This document shows, piece by piece, positions 1 to 9,803 of a stretch of DNA of 64,000 nt. Made by a program: the position numbers and the translations under genes. Origin of the DNA: JANYCG01 sp031386665 (lineage in GTDB: Bacteria > Pseudomonadota > Gammaproteobacteria > Burkholderiales > Burkholderiaceae_C); the NCBI GenBank assembly GCA_031386665.1, contig JANNCN010000081.1, positions 1 through 64,000 of the forward strand, written 5' to 3'. The notes beneath the pieces were generated by a model. It was not told the DNA's origin, did no database searches, and saw only the letters and a list, made by a program, of their open reading frames with translations. Positions within the stretch are counted from its first letter, which is position 1, and each line of letters starts with the position of its first letter.

Positions 1-3000
1 CCACACCTGGTGCAGGTCTTGCAGTTTGGCCGTGAACACCGCTTTGGCATCGCGCCACACTTGCACTTCACCCACGCCAGTCTTGATGGGGGACGCACTG
101 GGCCGGGTTTTGCCAATGAAGTGGCTGCGCTTGCTCAAACCGAACTCGCGCAAGGTTTGCATGACCGCGCTGCGCTCTGCGGTGCGCACCTGCAGCAGCA
201 CGCCCAGCTCTTCATTGAAGAGGGCTTTGAGCGTCAGCTCCTCGCGCCGAGCGTTCACCTGGCTAGCCCAGTTTTTGCTGTCGCCCACCTCGGCACGACT
301 GTCCGCGATGCCGTCACCCTCGGTCACCAGCATGTCCACGTTCAGTGCGATGCCCACCTGGCCAGCGAAGGCCATTTCGCAGGCTGCCGCGAACAGGCCC
401 CCGTCGCTTCGGTCATGGTAGGCGAGCAATTTGCCTTGGCTGCGCAAGGTGTTGACGGCCTTGACCAAATTGACCAAATCTTTGGGGTTGTCCAAATCGG
501 GCACTTCATTGCCCAATTGGTCGAGCGTTTGGGCCAGGATGCTGCCACCCATGCGGTTTTTGCCAGAACCCAAATCGACCAAAACCAGGGTGGTGTCGAG
601 CTCGGTCGCGTCCAGTTGGGGGGTCAAAGTGCCGCGCACATCCGGCAAAGTTGCAAAGGCCGTGACGATCAAGCTCACCGGGCTGGTGACTTTTTTGGCG
701 CTATCCGTGTCATTCCAGACCGTGCGCATCGACAGTGAATCTTTGCCCACCGGAATGGAGATGCCCAGTGCGGGGCAAAGCTCCAAACCGACCGCTTTGA
801 CGGTGGCGTACAGCGCGGCGTCTTCACCCGGCTCGCCGCACGCCGCCATCCAGTTGGCAGACAGTTTGACGCGATCAAGCTCAAACGGCGCAGCCAGCAG
901 GTTGGTGATGGCCTCGGCCACCGCCATGCGGCCGGACGCAGGCGCATTGATGCTGGCCAGCGGCGTGCGCTCGCCCAGGCTCATGGCCTCGCCCGCGAAG
1001 CCCTTGAAATCGGCCAAGGTCACAGCGCAATCGGCCACAGGCACCTGCCACGGGCCAACCATTTGGTCGCGGTGACTCAGGCCACCGACGGTGCGGTCGC
1101 CAATCGTGATCAAAAAGCGCTTTGACGCAACGGTCGGGTGGGCCAGCACGTCAATCGCCGCTTTTTGCAGGTCAACGCCGGTCAGGTCGATGGGCTTGAA
1201 GTGCCGCACCACGGTTTTCACGTCACGAAGCATTTTGGGTGGTTTGCCGAGCAGCACATCCATCGGCATCTGGACGGGAGCGGTTTCGTCACTCTCGCCA
1301 TTTGCCAAAATCAGTTGACGTTCTTCAGTCGCTACGCCAACCACCGCAAACGGGCAACGCTCACGCTCGCAAAACGCCTTGAACAACTCCAAAGACTGCG
1401 GGGCGATGGCCAAAACGTAACGCTCCTGGCTCTCGTTGCACCAAATTTCTTTGGGTGCCAGGCCCGACTCTTCCAGTGGCACCGCGTGCAGATCAAACTT
1501 GGCACCTCGGCCCGCGTCATTGGTCAGCTCGGGAAAGGCATTGCTCAAACCGCCTGCACCGACATCGTGAATGGCCAAAATTGGATTTTCGGCTTGCAGG
1601 CTCCAGCATTGGTTGATCACCTCTTGCGCACGACGCTCAATCTCGGGGTTGCCGCGCTGGACTGAATCAAAATCAAGCTTGGCGGCGTTGGCACCCGTCG
1701 CCATCGAACTCGCAGCGCTGCCGCCCATGCCAATTCGCATGCCGGGGCCGCCCAGTTGAATCAACAAACTGCCCGTCGGAAAGGCGATTTTGTGGGTTTG
1801 CGTGGCGTCGATCACGCCCAGGCCACCCGCAATCATGATTGGCTTGTGATAGCCGCGCTGCTCGCGCACCTCACCCGAGGGTGTTGCGTGGGAAATGCTT
1901 TGCTCGTATTCACGAAAGTAGCCCAGCAGATTGGGGCGACCAAATTCGTTGTTGAAGGCAGCGCCCCCCAAAGGGCCTTCGATCATGATTTGCAAGGGGC
2001 TGGCAATGTGGTCGGGTTTGCCGTAAGGCGGGGGTAGGGCTGAGGCGGGGACGCGGCCCTGCCCCCAATCAATGTTGGACACCGTGAACCCGGTTAACCC
2101 CGCCTTGGGTTTGGAGCCGCGTCCGGTTGCGCCCTCATCGCGAATCTCGCCACCCGCGCCGGTGGACGCCCCGGCAAACGGCGAAATGGCGGTGGGATGG
2201 TTGTGGGTTTCGACCTTCATCAGCACGTGGCTGGTTTCTGCAGATTTTTGATAGCTGGCCGAGACATTGCCAGCTTTGGCCAAAAATCGCTCGACTTCTG
2301 TCCCTTGCATGACCGACGCGTTGTCTGAATAGGTCACCAGCATGTGCTGCGGGTTTTGTTGGTGGGTGTGGCGAATCATGCCAAACAGGCTGTGCGTCTG
2401 GGCCACGCCATCGATCGTGAACTGGGCATTGAAGATCTTGTGGCGGCAATGCTCGCTGTTGGCCTGGGCAAACATCATCAACTCGACATCAGTCGGGTTG
2501 CGCTTCAAGGTGGTGAAGGCGTTGACCAAATAGTCGATTTCATCAGACGCCAAGGCCAAACCGAACTCCTGGTTGGCTTGATCCAACGCAGCCATGCCTG
2601 CATTCAGGCCGCCAGCAAGCACATCCACATGCACCATGGGCGCGGCTTTCACTTCATTGAAAAGCTGCAAAGCGCCATCGCGCGTGGCCATGGCGCTTTC
2701 GGTCATGCGGTCATGCAACAGATCGGCTACTGCCTGCCATTGCTCCGGGGTGAGCGCGACTTTGCCCAGCAGGGGTTGCTTGAGGCGCACATGGTATTCA
2801 CCAACGCGTTCAACCCGGCGCACCGCCAAGCCGCAATTGCGGGCAATGTCGGTGGCTTTGGACGCCCAAGGCGACACGGTGCCAAAGCGCGGGGTCACGA
2901 CCACCAAGGCCGCGTCCGGGTTGATCGATTCAGTTGCACCAACAAACGGCTCGCCGTACGTCAACAACGCCTGAAATTGACTTTGAACAGTGCTGTCCAG

Positions 3001-3147
3001 CGCTTGGTCAGACGCCACCCAATGCACAAAACGTGCGCTCACGCCGCTGATACGAGGGTGAATCGCCTGCAAACGCGGCAAAAGTTGCGATGCTCTGAAG
3101 TCGCTCAGAGCGCGGCCGCCCTCAAATTGGGAGATATGCAAAGTCAC
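1..3147 (-). CDS. purL: Phosphoribosylformylglycinamidine synthase, N-terminal 1049 residues (runs off window start)
   Basis: PurL makes formylglycinamidine ribonucleotide from FGAR, ATP and glutamine, the fourth step of purine synthesis, in the cytosol. Translation of the minus strand is open from a GTG at 3147 to base 1. It begins VTLHISQFEGG, as in the large single-chain proteobacterial enzyme, and carries the catalytic stretch HNHPTAISPFAGASTGAGGE near residues 305-330. The family is about 1300-1350 residues, so the C-terminal glutaminase domain lies outside the window. The GTG start fits the family N-terminus, although only a weak GAG-type ribosome site precedes it. The gene is divergent from map, 119 bases away. 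The reading frame is intact throughout. Confidence 0.95.
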   Translation of the reverse strand, partial: MTLHISQFEGGRALSDFRASQLLPRLQAIHPRISGVSARFVHWVASDQALDSTVQSQFQALLTYGEPFVGATESINPDAALVVVTPRFGTVSPWASKATDIARNCGLAVRRVERVGEYHVRLKQPLLGKVALTPEQWQAVADLLHDRMTESAMATRDGALQLFNEVKAAPMVHVDVLAGGLNAGMAALDQANQEFGLALASDEIDYLVNAFTTLKRNPTDVELMMFAQANSEHCRHKIFNAQFTIDGVAQTHSLFGMIRHTHQQNPQHMLVTYSDNASVMQGTEVERFLAKAGNVSASYQKSAETSHVLMKVETHNHPTAISPFAGASTGAGGEIRDEGATGRGSKPKAGLTGFTVSNIDWGQGRVPASALPPPYGKPDHIASPLQIMIEGPLGGAAFNNEFGRPNLLGYFREYEQSISHATPSGEVREQRGYHKPIMIAGGLGVIDATQTHKIAFPTGSLLIQLGGPGMRIGMGGSAASSMATGANAAKLDFDSVQRGNPEIERRAQEVINQCWSLQAENPILAIHDVGAGGLSNAFPELTNDAGRGAKFDLHAVPLEESGLAPKEIWCNESQERYVLAIAPQSLELFKAFCERERCPFAVVGVATEERQLILANGESDETAPVQMPMDVLLGKPPKMLRDVKTVVRHFKPIDLTGVDLQKAAIDVLAHPTVASKRFLITIGDRTVGGLSHRDQMVGPWQVPVADCAVTLADFKGFAGEAMSLGERTPLASINAPASGRMAVAEAITNLLAAPFELDRVKLSANWMAACGEPGEDAALYATVKAVGLELCPALGISIPVGKDSLSMRTVWNDTDSAKKVTSPVSLIVTAFATLPDVRGTLTPQLDATELDTTLVLVDLGSGKNRMGGSILAQTLDQLGNEVPDLDNPKDLVNLVKAVNTLRSQGKLLAYHDRSDGGLFAAACEMAFAGQVGIALNVDMLVTEGDGIADSRAEVGDSKNWASQVNARREELTLKALFNEELGVLLQVRTAERSAVMQTLREFGLSKRSHFIGKTRPSASPIKTGVGEVQVWRDAKAVFTAKLQDLHQVW

Positions 3148-3266
3148 GGTGGGGGTCTCAAAGTGCGGGGTAGGTACATCAGGCGGGCGCCACAGATTGG
3201 GCGGCCCTGATGGTCGGGCAAAACCCTGCGGATTTTACCTTTGCGGCGGTCTGGGATAATTGAGCT

Positions 3267-4115
3267 ATGACGATTACCTACAAAGACGCCCAAGGCGTGC
3301 AAGGCATGCGCATTGCGGGCAGGTTAGCCTCTGAAGTGCTGGACTACCTGACACCCCATGTGCAACCCGGTGTGACCACCAACGCGCTGGACAAACTGGC
3401 CTACGACTTCATCACCCAGGTGCAAGGCGGCATTCCCGCGCCGCTGAATTACCGGGGCGGTGGCAGCATTCCTTACCCGAAGTCGATTTGCACCTCGGTC
3501 AACCACCAGGTTTGCCATGGCATTCCGAATGACAAAGCCCTCAAAAAAGGCGATATCGTCAACATTGACGTGACCGTCATCAAAGACGGCTGGCACGGCG
3601 ACACCAGCCGCATGTTTGTGGTGGGCGACAGCTCCATCGCTGCCAAACGCCTGTGCAGCATCACTTACGAAGCCATGTGGCATGGCATCAAAATGGTGAA
3701 ACCGGGTGCCCGCTTGGGCGACATTGGCTGGGCGATTCAAAAATTTGCTGAAGGGCAAGGCTTCAGCGTGGTGCGCGAGTTTTGCGGCCATGGCATTGGG
3801 CAAATTTTCCACGAAGAACCCCAAGTGCTGCATTACGGTAAGCCCGGCACGCTGGAGGAACTGAAAGTCGGCATGACGTTCACCATTGAACCCATGATCA
3901 ACGCTGGGCGAAAAGAGATCAAGGATGGCCCTGAAAAAGACGGTTGGACCATTGTTACCAAAGACCATTCGCTCTCAGCCCAGTGGGAACACACGGTTTT
4001 GGTGACCGAGACGGGGTACGAGGTTTTAACTTTGTCGGCCTTGAGTCCGGCAACGCCTGACTTTGTGCCCGCGCCAGCGGCGGCCGCTCCTGCGCAACCC
4101 GCATTGGCTGGTTAG
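3267..4115 (+). CDS. map: Type I methionine aminopeptidase
   Basis: This enzyme removes the initiator methionine from nascent proteins after deformylation. The 282-residue product has all five metal ligands of the family, D101, D112, H175, E208 and E241, and the substrate-binding H84 in the motif CHGIPND. It exceeds the usual ~265 residues because of an Ala/Pro-rich tail after about residue 262, which is probably dispensable. The glnD start lies about 30 bases downstream of the map stop, so the two genes are likely co-transcribed; the same map-glnD order is known in enterobacteria. The functionally linked peptide deformylase gene lies 3 kb downstream on the other strand. Confidence 0.97.
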   Translation: MTITYKDAQGVQGMRIAGRLASEVLDYLTPHVQPGVTTNALDKLAYDFITQVQGGIPAPLNYRGGGSIPYPKSICTSVNHQVCHGIPNDKALKKGDIVNIDVTVIKDGWHGDTSRMFVVGDSSIAAKRLCSITYEAMWHGIKMVKPGARLGDIGWAIQKFAEGQGFSVVREFCGHGIGQIFHEEPQVLHYGKPGTLEELKVGMTFTIEPMINAGRKEIKDGPEKDGWTIVTKDHSLSAQWEHTVLVTETGYEVLTLSALSPATPDFVPAPAAAAPAQPALAG

Positions 4116-4146
4116 TGGCCTCGCAGGCCATGAAACGATGGGGGCA

Positions 4147-6888
4147 ATGAGTGCAAAGGCTCATCGAAACGCCAGTGCATCACTGACCACCATAACTTCT
4201 ATGCGACCCAGCCAAGGCACGCCAATCACCCCGCCCACACGGGAGCAGTACCGCCTGCGCAAGTCAGCCATTTTGAGCCGACACGCAGCCCAAGGCGCGT
4301 CTACTCGCGGTATTCAGCGCTTGCTGCGTGACCTGTCTTTGTTGGCTGACGAATTTTTGAAAGTCTTGTGGCAAAACAGCGGTTTTGGCAAAGACATGGC
4401 CTTGCTGGCGGCAGGTGGTTTTGGGCGCGAAGAGTTGTTTCCGCATTCCGATGTGGACGTGGTGTTGATGCTGGCCGATAGCCAATCGGCTGAAAACGAT
4501 CCAGCCCTCAAAAACCAGATCGAAACCTTCATTGGACAGTGCTGGGATGCGGGCCTTGAAATTGGCTCCAGCGTGCGTTCTGTATCCGAATGCCTCGCTG
4601 AATCTGTGAAAGATGTCACGGTGCAAACCGCCCTGCTCGAATCCAGGCTGATCATCGGGAGCACCCTGCTGTTTGCAGATTTTCAGCGCCGATTTCGGGC
4701 CGCCATGGACGCCCAGGCGTTTTTTGTCGCCAAAACCCTTGAGTTGCGCCAACGGCACAACAAGTTTGAAAACACACCGTATTCTTTGGAGCCCAATTGC
4801 AAGGAATCCCCCGGTGGCCTGCGCGATCTGCAAGTCATTTTGTGGGTAGCCAACGCGGCGGGGTATGGCAAAACCTGGGACGCCTTGGCTAAAAGCGGCT
4901 TGGCCACGTCTTTTGAAGTCAGGCAAATCAAGCGCAACGACGCGTTGATCAAGCTCATTCGGGTGCGTTTGCACAGCATTGCGGACCGGCGCGAAGACCG
5001 TTTGGTGTTCGATTTGCAAACCGCCGTAGCAGAATCGTTCGGCTATGACGCGCCGTCCAAGCCAAAGGCCATGGATAGCGCGGCTGGGTCTGTGACGGCT
5101 ACAGCAGCCTTTGCGACAGCCACAAGCGCGGCCCTGAAGGTGTCGACCGCCAGTGTCGTTCGATCCAGCGAAACGCTGATGCGCCGTTATTACTGGGCGG
5201 CCAAGGCGGTAACGCAGCTCAATCAAATTTTGCTGATGAATATCGAGGAGCGCCTGAACCCGCAAACCCATGCGCCGCGCCCCATCAATGAACGCTTTTT
5301 TGACAAAGCGGGCATGGTTGAAGTGGCTAGCGACGACCTGTACCGGCGCAATCCCCACGCCATTCTGGAAACGTTTTTGATCTATCAGACCACGGTCGGC
5401 GTCAAAGGCCTGTCGGCACGCACGCTGCGGGCGCTTTACAACGCGCGCAGCCTGATGGATGGCCAATTTCGCCGCGACCCTGTCAACCAAGCCACCTTCA
5501 AGCAGATTTTGCTGCAGCACGACGGCATCACCCACGCAATGCGGCTGATGAACCAAACCTCTGTTTTGGGCCGCTATCTGTGGGTGTTTCGCCGAATCGT
5601 GGGGCAAATGCAGCATGACCTGTTTCATGTTTACACGGTGGATCAGCACATTTTGATGGTGTTGCGCAACGTGCGGCGCTTCTTCATTGCCGACCACAGC
5701 CACGAGTACCCGTTTTGCTCGCAATTGGGCGCGGGCTGGGACAAACCTTACATTTTGTACATTGCCGCCCTGTTTCATGACATTGCCAAAGGCCGTGGCG
5801 GCGACCATTCAGAACTGGGCACGGCCGATGCACGGCGATTTTGCAAACAGCATGGCTTTGACCGCGACGACACGCAATTGATCGAGTTTTTGGTGCGCGA
5901 ACATCTGAGCATGAGCCGGATTGCGCAAAAATCAGACCTAAGCGACCCTGACGTGATCGCCGCATTTGCCCAGCGCGTCGGCACTGAGCGCTATTTGACG
6001 GCCCTTTACTTGCTGACCGTGGCAGACATTCGTGGCACCAGCCCCAAAGTCTGGAACGCCTGGAAAGGCAAGCTGCTCGAAGACCTGTACCGCTTTACCT
6101 TGCGCGCTTTGGGTGGCCGCGCCCCCGACGCGCACGCTGAAGTCGAGGCCCGCAAACGCGAAGCGCTGATCATGGTTGCGCTATACACCATGCCGTTTGA
6201 GGCCCACAAACCATTGTGGGACACGCTGGATGTGGGTTACTTCATGCGCCATGACGCGGTGGACATTGCCTGGCACACCAAGCAGTTGTCGCGCCACGTG
6301 GGCTCGGCCAAACCCATTGTTCGGGCGCGCCGCTCCCCCGCAGGCGAAGGCCTTCAGGTGATGGTTTACACACCCGACCAGCCGGACTTGTTTGCCCGGA
6401 TTTGCGGCTATTTTGACCAGCACGGCTTCAGCATTCTGGATGCCCGCATCCACACTGCCAAAAACGGCCATGCGCTGGACACGTTTCAGGTCACCACCAC
6501 ATCCGAGCCCGAGGAATACCGCGAAATCACCAGCATGCTGGAACACGAGTTGGCACTGACCATTGCGACCAATGGCCCGCTGCCCAACCCGAGCAAGGGC
6601 CGCGTGTCACGGCGGGTCAAAAGCTTTCCGGTGGCGCCCCGCGTCAGCCTGCGCCCCGATGAAAAAGCCCAGCGCTGGCTGCTCAGCATTTCTGCCAGCG
6701 ACCGCGTGGGCCTGCTCTACAGCGTGGCCCGTGTGCTGGCCAAACACCGCATCAACCTGCTGCTGGCAAAAGTCGCCACCCTGGGCGAGCGGGTTGACGA
6801 CACCTTCTTGATTGACGGCCCCGAGCTGCAACAAAACAAGGCGCAAATTGAGATTGAAACCGAGCTACTGGAGGCGCTGGCGGCTTGA
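4147..6888 (+). CDS. glnD: Bifunctional [protein-PII] uridylyltransferase/uridylyl-removing enzyme
   Basis: GlnD is the glutamine sensor of nitrogen control; it uridylylates PII (GlnB/GlnK) when nitrogen is scarce and de-uridylylates it when glutamine is high. From the ATG at 4147 the protein has 913 residues. The nucleotidyltransferase motif GGFGREELFPHSDVD starts near residue 90, the HD hydrolase motif HDIAKGRGGDHS near 544, and two ACT domains start near 735 and 844. I chose 4147 because GGGG lies just upstream; an ATG at 4201 is an alternative, and an open frame reaching back to 4063 would overlap map. A low-complexity Ala/Thr/Ser insert lies around residues 315-345, between the catalytic domains. 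Confidence 0.96.
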   Translation: MSAKAHRNASASLTTITSMRPSQGTPITPPTREQYRLRKSAILSRHAAQGASTRGIQRLLRDLSLLADEFLKVLWQNSGFGKDMALLAAGGFGREELFPHSDVDVVLMLADSQSAENDPALKNQIETFIGQCWDAGLEIGSSVRSVSECLAESVKDVTVQTALLESRLIIGSTLLFADFQRRFRAAMDAQAFFVAKTLELRQRHNKFENTPYSLEPNCKESPGGLRDLQVILWVANAAGYGKTWDALAKSGLATSFEVRQIKRNDALIKLIRVRLHSIADRREDRLVFDLQTAVAESFGYDAPSKPKAMDSAAGSVTATAAFATATSAALKVSTASVVRSSETLMRRYYWAAKAVTQLNQILLMNIEERLNPQTHAPRPINERFFDKAGMVEVASDDLYRRNPHAILETFLIYQTTVGVKGLSARTLRALYNARSLMDGQFRRDPVNQATFKQILLQHDGITHAMRLMNQTSVLGRYLWVFRRIVGQMQHDLFHVYTVDQHILMVLRNVRRFFIADHSHEYPFCSQLGAGWDKPYILYIAALFHDIAKGRGGDHSELGTADARRFCKQHGFDRDDTQLIEFLVREHLSMSRIAQKSDLSDPDVIAAFAQRVGTERYLTALYLLTVADIRGTSPKVWNAWKGKLLEDLYRFTLRALGGRAPDAHAEVEARKREALIMVALYTMPFEAHKPLWDTLDVGYFMRHDAVDIAWHTKQLSRHVGSAKPIVRARRSPAGEGLQVMVYTPDQPDLFARICGYFDQHGFSILDARIHTAKNGHALDTFQVTTTSEPEEYREITSMLEHELALTIATNGPLPNPSKGRVSRRVKSFPVAPRVSLRPDEKAQRWLLSISASDRVGLLYSVARVLAKHRINLLLAKVATLGERVDDTFLIDGPELQQNKAQIEIETELLEALAA

Positions 6889-6923
6889 AGTTGCGGTGAA
6901 TAGACGAATCAGCGCAAACCCAT

Positions 6924-7066
6924 AGCTACTATATTTATAGCAAACTATCGATATTATGCGAGAGCTAGATGCTTATTTTATTCTCAAAACGACCCAAATC
7001 ACCGCCAAACAGTCAAATTTACCACATTTGTGGTAAAAATCGATGTTTTAGGCGATTTTGATCAAT
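6924..7066 (-). repeat. Composite palindrome/hairpin repeat, copy 1
   Basis: This intergenic element lies between the converging glnD and def genes. Read on the minus strand it has TTGATCAAAATCGCC (7066 downward), the palindrome TTTACCACAAATGTGGTAAA (7037-7018, 9-bp arms), about 45 nt of spacer, then GCATCTAGCTC and a hairpin box ATAGTTTGCTATAAATATAG. The same order recurs at 14625, 23229, 36006 and 49997. No gene is seen in the surrounding gap 6889-7107. Confidence 0.7.
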
Positions 7067-7107
7067 TTAGGAAAGCTTGAGGCATTCACAACGGGCTGCA
7101 ACTGGCT

Positions 7108-7647
7108 TCAATCATCCACTGACGCGTCCAGTCCCGGAAACATCACGTCGGTGAAGCCAAACTTGCTGAAGTCGCGCACCCGCATGGGGTACAACTTGCC
7201 GATCAAATGGTCACACTCATGCTGCACCACCCTCGCATGAAAGCCGCTGGCCATGCGGTCAATGGCGTCGCCGTACTGGTCAAACCCGGTGTAGCGAATT
7301 TTGGCCCAGCGCGGCACCTCAGCACGCAAACCGGGAACTGACAAACAGCCTTCAAAGTCATGCTCTTCAGCCCCACTTTGCGGCGTGATGACCGGGTTGA
7401 TCAGCACGGTGCGCGGCACAGGTGGCGCGTCAGGGTAGCGCGGGTTGCGCTCACCACTGCCAAAAATGACCAATTGCAGGTCAACTCCAATTTGCGGTGC
7501 CGCCAAACCCGCCCCGTTGGCGCTGACCATGGTGTCCAGCATGTCGCTGATCAGCAGATGCAGTGCGTCGGTGTCGAATTCGGTCACAGGTGGCGCAATG
7601 CGCAGCAAGCGCGGGTCACCCATTTTGAGGATTTCTCGGATGGTCAT
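7108..7647 (-). CDS. def: Peptide deformylase
   Basis: Def removes the formyl group from N-terminal formylmethionine of new proteins, a step before methionine aminopeptidase. The 179-residue product has the three family motifs: GLAAPQIG (47-54), EGCLSVP with metal ligand C101, and QHECDHL with H143, catalytic E144 and H147. Its length is normal. It follows ligA on the same strand after a 78-base gap and converges with glnD. In many bacteria def pairs with fmt; here no fmt lies beside it, so this may be one of two def paralogues in the genome, though this window cannot tell. Confidence 0.96.
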   Translation of the reverse strand: MTIREILKMGDPRLLRIAPPVTEFDTDALHLLISDMLDTMVSANGAGLAAPQIGVDLQLVIFGSGERNPRYPDAPPVPRTVLINPVITPQSGAEEHDFEGCLSVPGLRAEVPRWAKIRYTGFDQYGDAIDRMASGFHARVVQHECDHLIGKLYPMRVRDFSKFGFTDVMFPGLDASVDD

Positions 7648-7725
7648 GTTTGATACCCTTGTTTTTAGGTTTAATTTTAGGGGTCAGTTCCGTTGGCCCG
7701 CCGGGCCGGATAGGCTAAAACACGT

Positions 7726-9792
7726 TTAGCCAGCATCCAGCAGCGCCCGCAACCCCGTCTCATCCAAAATCTCCACCCCCAGTTCCCGCGCTTTGTCCAG
7801 CTTGCTGCCAGCCTCTGCCCCGGCAACTAAATAATGAGTTTTCTTGCTGACCGAACCCGCCACCTTGGCGCCAGCCGCTTCAAGCAGGTCTTTGGCTTCG
7901 TCGCGGCTCAACGTAGGTAAGGTGCCGGTGATGACAAAGGTTTTGCCAGTCAGGGGCTTGAGTGCTCCTTCCACCGGCTCGCCCTCTTCCCAGGTCAGGC
8001 CACAGGCTCTGAGCTGTTCGACCACTTCGCGGTTGTGGGCTTGGTCAAAAAAGGTGCGCAAGCTCAACGCGACGATGGGGCCCACGTCGGCCACGCCAGT
8101 CAGTTGCTCCAGCGTCGCGTCCATGATGGCGTCCAGCTTGCCAAAATGCCGCGATAGAGCTTTGGCGGTGGCCTCGCCAACATGGCGAATGCCCAGGCCG
8201 AACAGAAAGCGCGGCAGCGTGGTTTGCTTTGATTTTTGCAACGCGTCCACGATGTTTTGGGCCGACTTTTCAGCCATTCGATCCAACTGTGCCAATGACG
8301 CCAGGCCAAGCCGGTACAGGTCTGGCAAGGTTTTGACGATATGGGCATCGACCAGGCTGTCCACCAGCTTGTCGCCCAAACCTTCAACCTCGACCGCGCG
8401 GCGCTGGGCAAAATGCAAAATCGCCTGCTTGCGCTGCGCACTGCAAAATAGGCCGCCGGTGCAGCGGTAGTCGGCTTCGTCTTCCTCACGCACGGCAGCA
8501 CTCGCGCAGACCGGGCAAATGCGCGGCATGGTGAACTGGGGCGCATCGGCCACCCGCTTGTCCAGCAACACCGAGACGACTTCCGGAATCACATCGCCTG
8601 CGCGGCGCACGATGACGGTGTCGCCCACGCGCACGTCTTTGCGCCGTGCCTCATCTTCGTTGTGCAGCGTGGCATTGGTCACCGTCACGCCGCCCACAAA
8701 GACGGGGGCCAGTTTGGCAACCGGTGTCAGCTTTCCCGTACGCCCGACCTGAACTTCAATCCCTAAAACCGTGGTCAATTGCTCTTGCGCGGGGTATTTG
8801 TGGGCCACGGCCCAGCGCGGCTCGCGGGTGACAAAGCCCAGTTGCCGCTGCAGCGCCAGACCGTTGACTTTGTAAACCACGCCGTCAATGTCAAACCCCA
8901 AACCGTCTCGTGCTGCGCCTAAGCGCTGGTGGTAGGTCACCAACTCAGCAGACCCTTGCACCACAGTGACCCAATCCGACACCGGAAAACCCCAGTTTTT
9001 CAGGGTTTGCAGCATGTCAGCGTGGGTTTTAAAGTCTGGCCCACCTTGTTCTGGCGGGGTCATTTCGCCCAAGCCATAAGCAAAAAAGCTCAAGGGTCGC
9101 TGCGCGGCAATCGCTGGGTCAAGTTGGCGTACCGCGCCCGCCGCCGCATTGCGCGGGTTGACAAACGTCTTTTCGCCTTTGATGCCTTTGGCAATCTTGT
9201 CGCGCTGGCGCTCGTTCAATGCCTCAAAATCATCACGACGCATGTAAACCTCGCCGCGAACTTCCAGAACTGGTGGCCCCGCGACTAGCTTGGGGGCCAG
9301 TTTCAGTGGTATCTGACCAATCGTGCGGATGTTTTGCGTAACGACTTCGCCCGCCTCGCCGTCCCCCCGGGTTGCCGCTTGCACCAGCACACCATTTTCG
9401 TAACGCAGGCTCATGGCCAGGCCATCAAACTTCGGTTCGGCCACGTACTCCACGGGAGGGTCAGATTCTGTCAACGCCAGTTCTTTGCGAATTCGCGCAT
9501 CGAAGCTTTGGGCGCCTGTAGCCTCCGTGTCAGTTTCGGTGCGAATACTTAGCATCGGCACCGCATGGCGCACACTGGCAAAGGCATCCAGTGGCTTGCC
9601 GCCCACCCGTTGCGTGGGCGAATCAGGCGTCAGCAGTTCCGGGTGCGCGGCCTCCAACTTTTGCAACTCTTGAAATAGGCGATCGTATTCGGCGTCTGGA
9701 ACCTGCGGATCGTCCAGCACATAGTAGCGGTGCGCATGGAAATGCAGCGACTGTCGCAGCGCATCAAGCTGCAGCTGGATGGCGTTGGGCAC
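7726..9792 (-). CDS. ligA: NAD-dependent DNA ligase
   Basis: LigA seals nicks in duplex DNA during replication and repair using NAD+. The 688-residue protein has the adenylation motif KFDGL with the nucleophile K121, an OB domain, a four-cysteine zinc finger (two cysteines in CPVC near residue 425, then CTGGLFC), helix-hairpin-helix repeats and a C-terminal BRCT domain from about residue 610. It is the third gene of the smc-zipA-ligA unit, starting 11 bases after zipA ends, which implies co-transcription. Nothing is missing or unusual. Confidence 0.98.
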   Translation of the reverse strand: MPNAIQLQLDALRQSLHFHAHRYYVLDDPQVPDAEYDRLFQELQKLEAAHPELLTPDSPTQRVGGKPLDAFASVRHAVPMLSIRTETDTEATGAQSFDARIRKELALTESDPPVEYVAEPKFDGLAMSLRYENGVLVQAATRGDGEAGEVVTQNIRTIGQIPLKLAPKLVAGPPVLEVRGEVYMRRDDFEALNERQRDKIAKGIKGEKTFVNPRNAAAGAVRQLDPAIAAQRPLSFFAYGLGEMTPPEQGGPDFKTHADMLQTLKNWGFPVSDWVTVVQGSAELVTYHQRLGAARDGLGFDIDGVVYKVNGLALQRQLGFVTREPRWAVAHKYPAQEQLTTVLGIEVQVGRTGKLTPVAKLAPVFVGGVTVTNATLHNEDEARRKDVRVGDTVIVRRAGDVIPEVVSVLLDKRVADAPQFTMPRICPVCASAAVREEDEADYRCTGGLFCSAQRKQAILHFAQRRAVEVEGLGDKLVDSLVDAHIVKTLPDLYRLGLASLAQLDRMAEKSAQNIVDALQKSKQTTLPRFLFGLGIRHVGEATAKALSRHFGKLDAIMDATLEQLTGVADVGPIVALSLRTFFDQAHNREVVEQLRACGLTWEEGEPVEGALKPLTGKTFVITGTLPTLSRDEAKDLLEAAGAKVAGSVSKKTHYLVAGAEAGSKLDKARELGVEILDETGLRALLDAG

Positions 9793-9803
9793 GCTAGCAA
9801 CCC

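Noticed and set aside
10..1665. Several plus-strand open frames at the window start
   Set aside because: The minus strand encodes continuous PurL here with family motifs; the plus frames are its shadows.
4264..5808. 514-codon open frame on the minus strand across glnD
   Set aside because: It lies wholly inside the intact glnD gene and its translation has no recognisable domain; it is a shadow frame of GC-rich codons.
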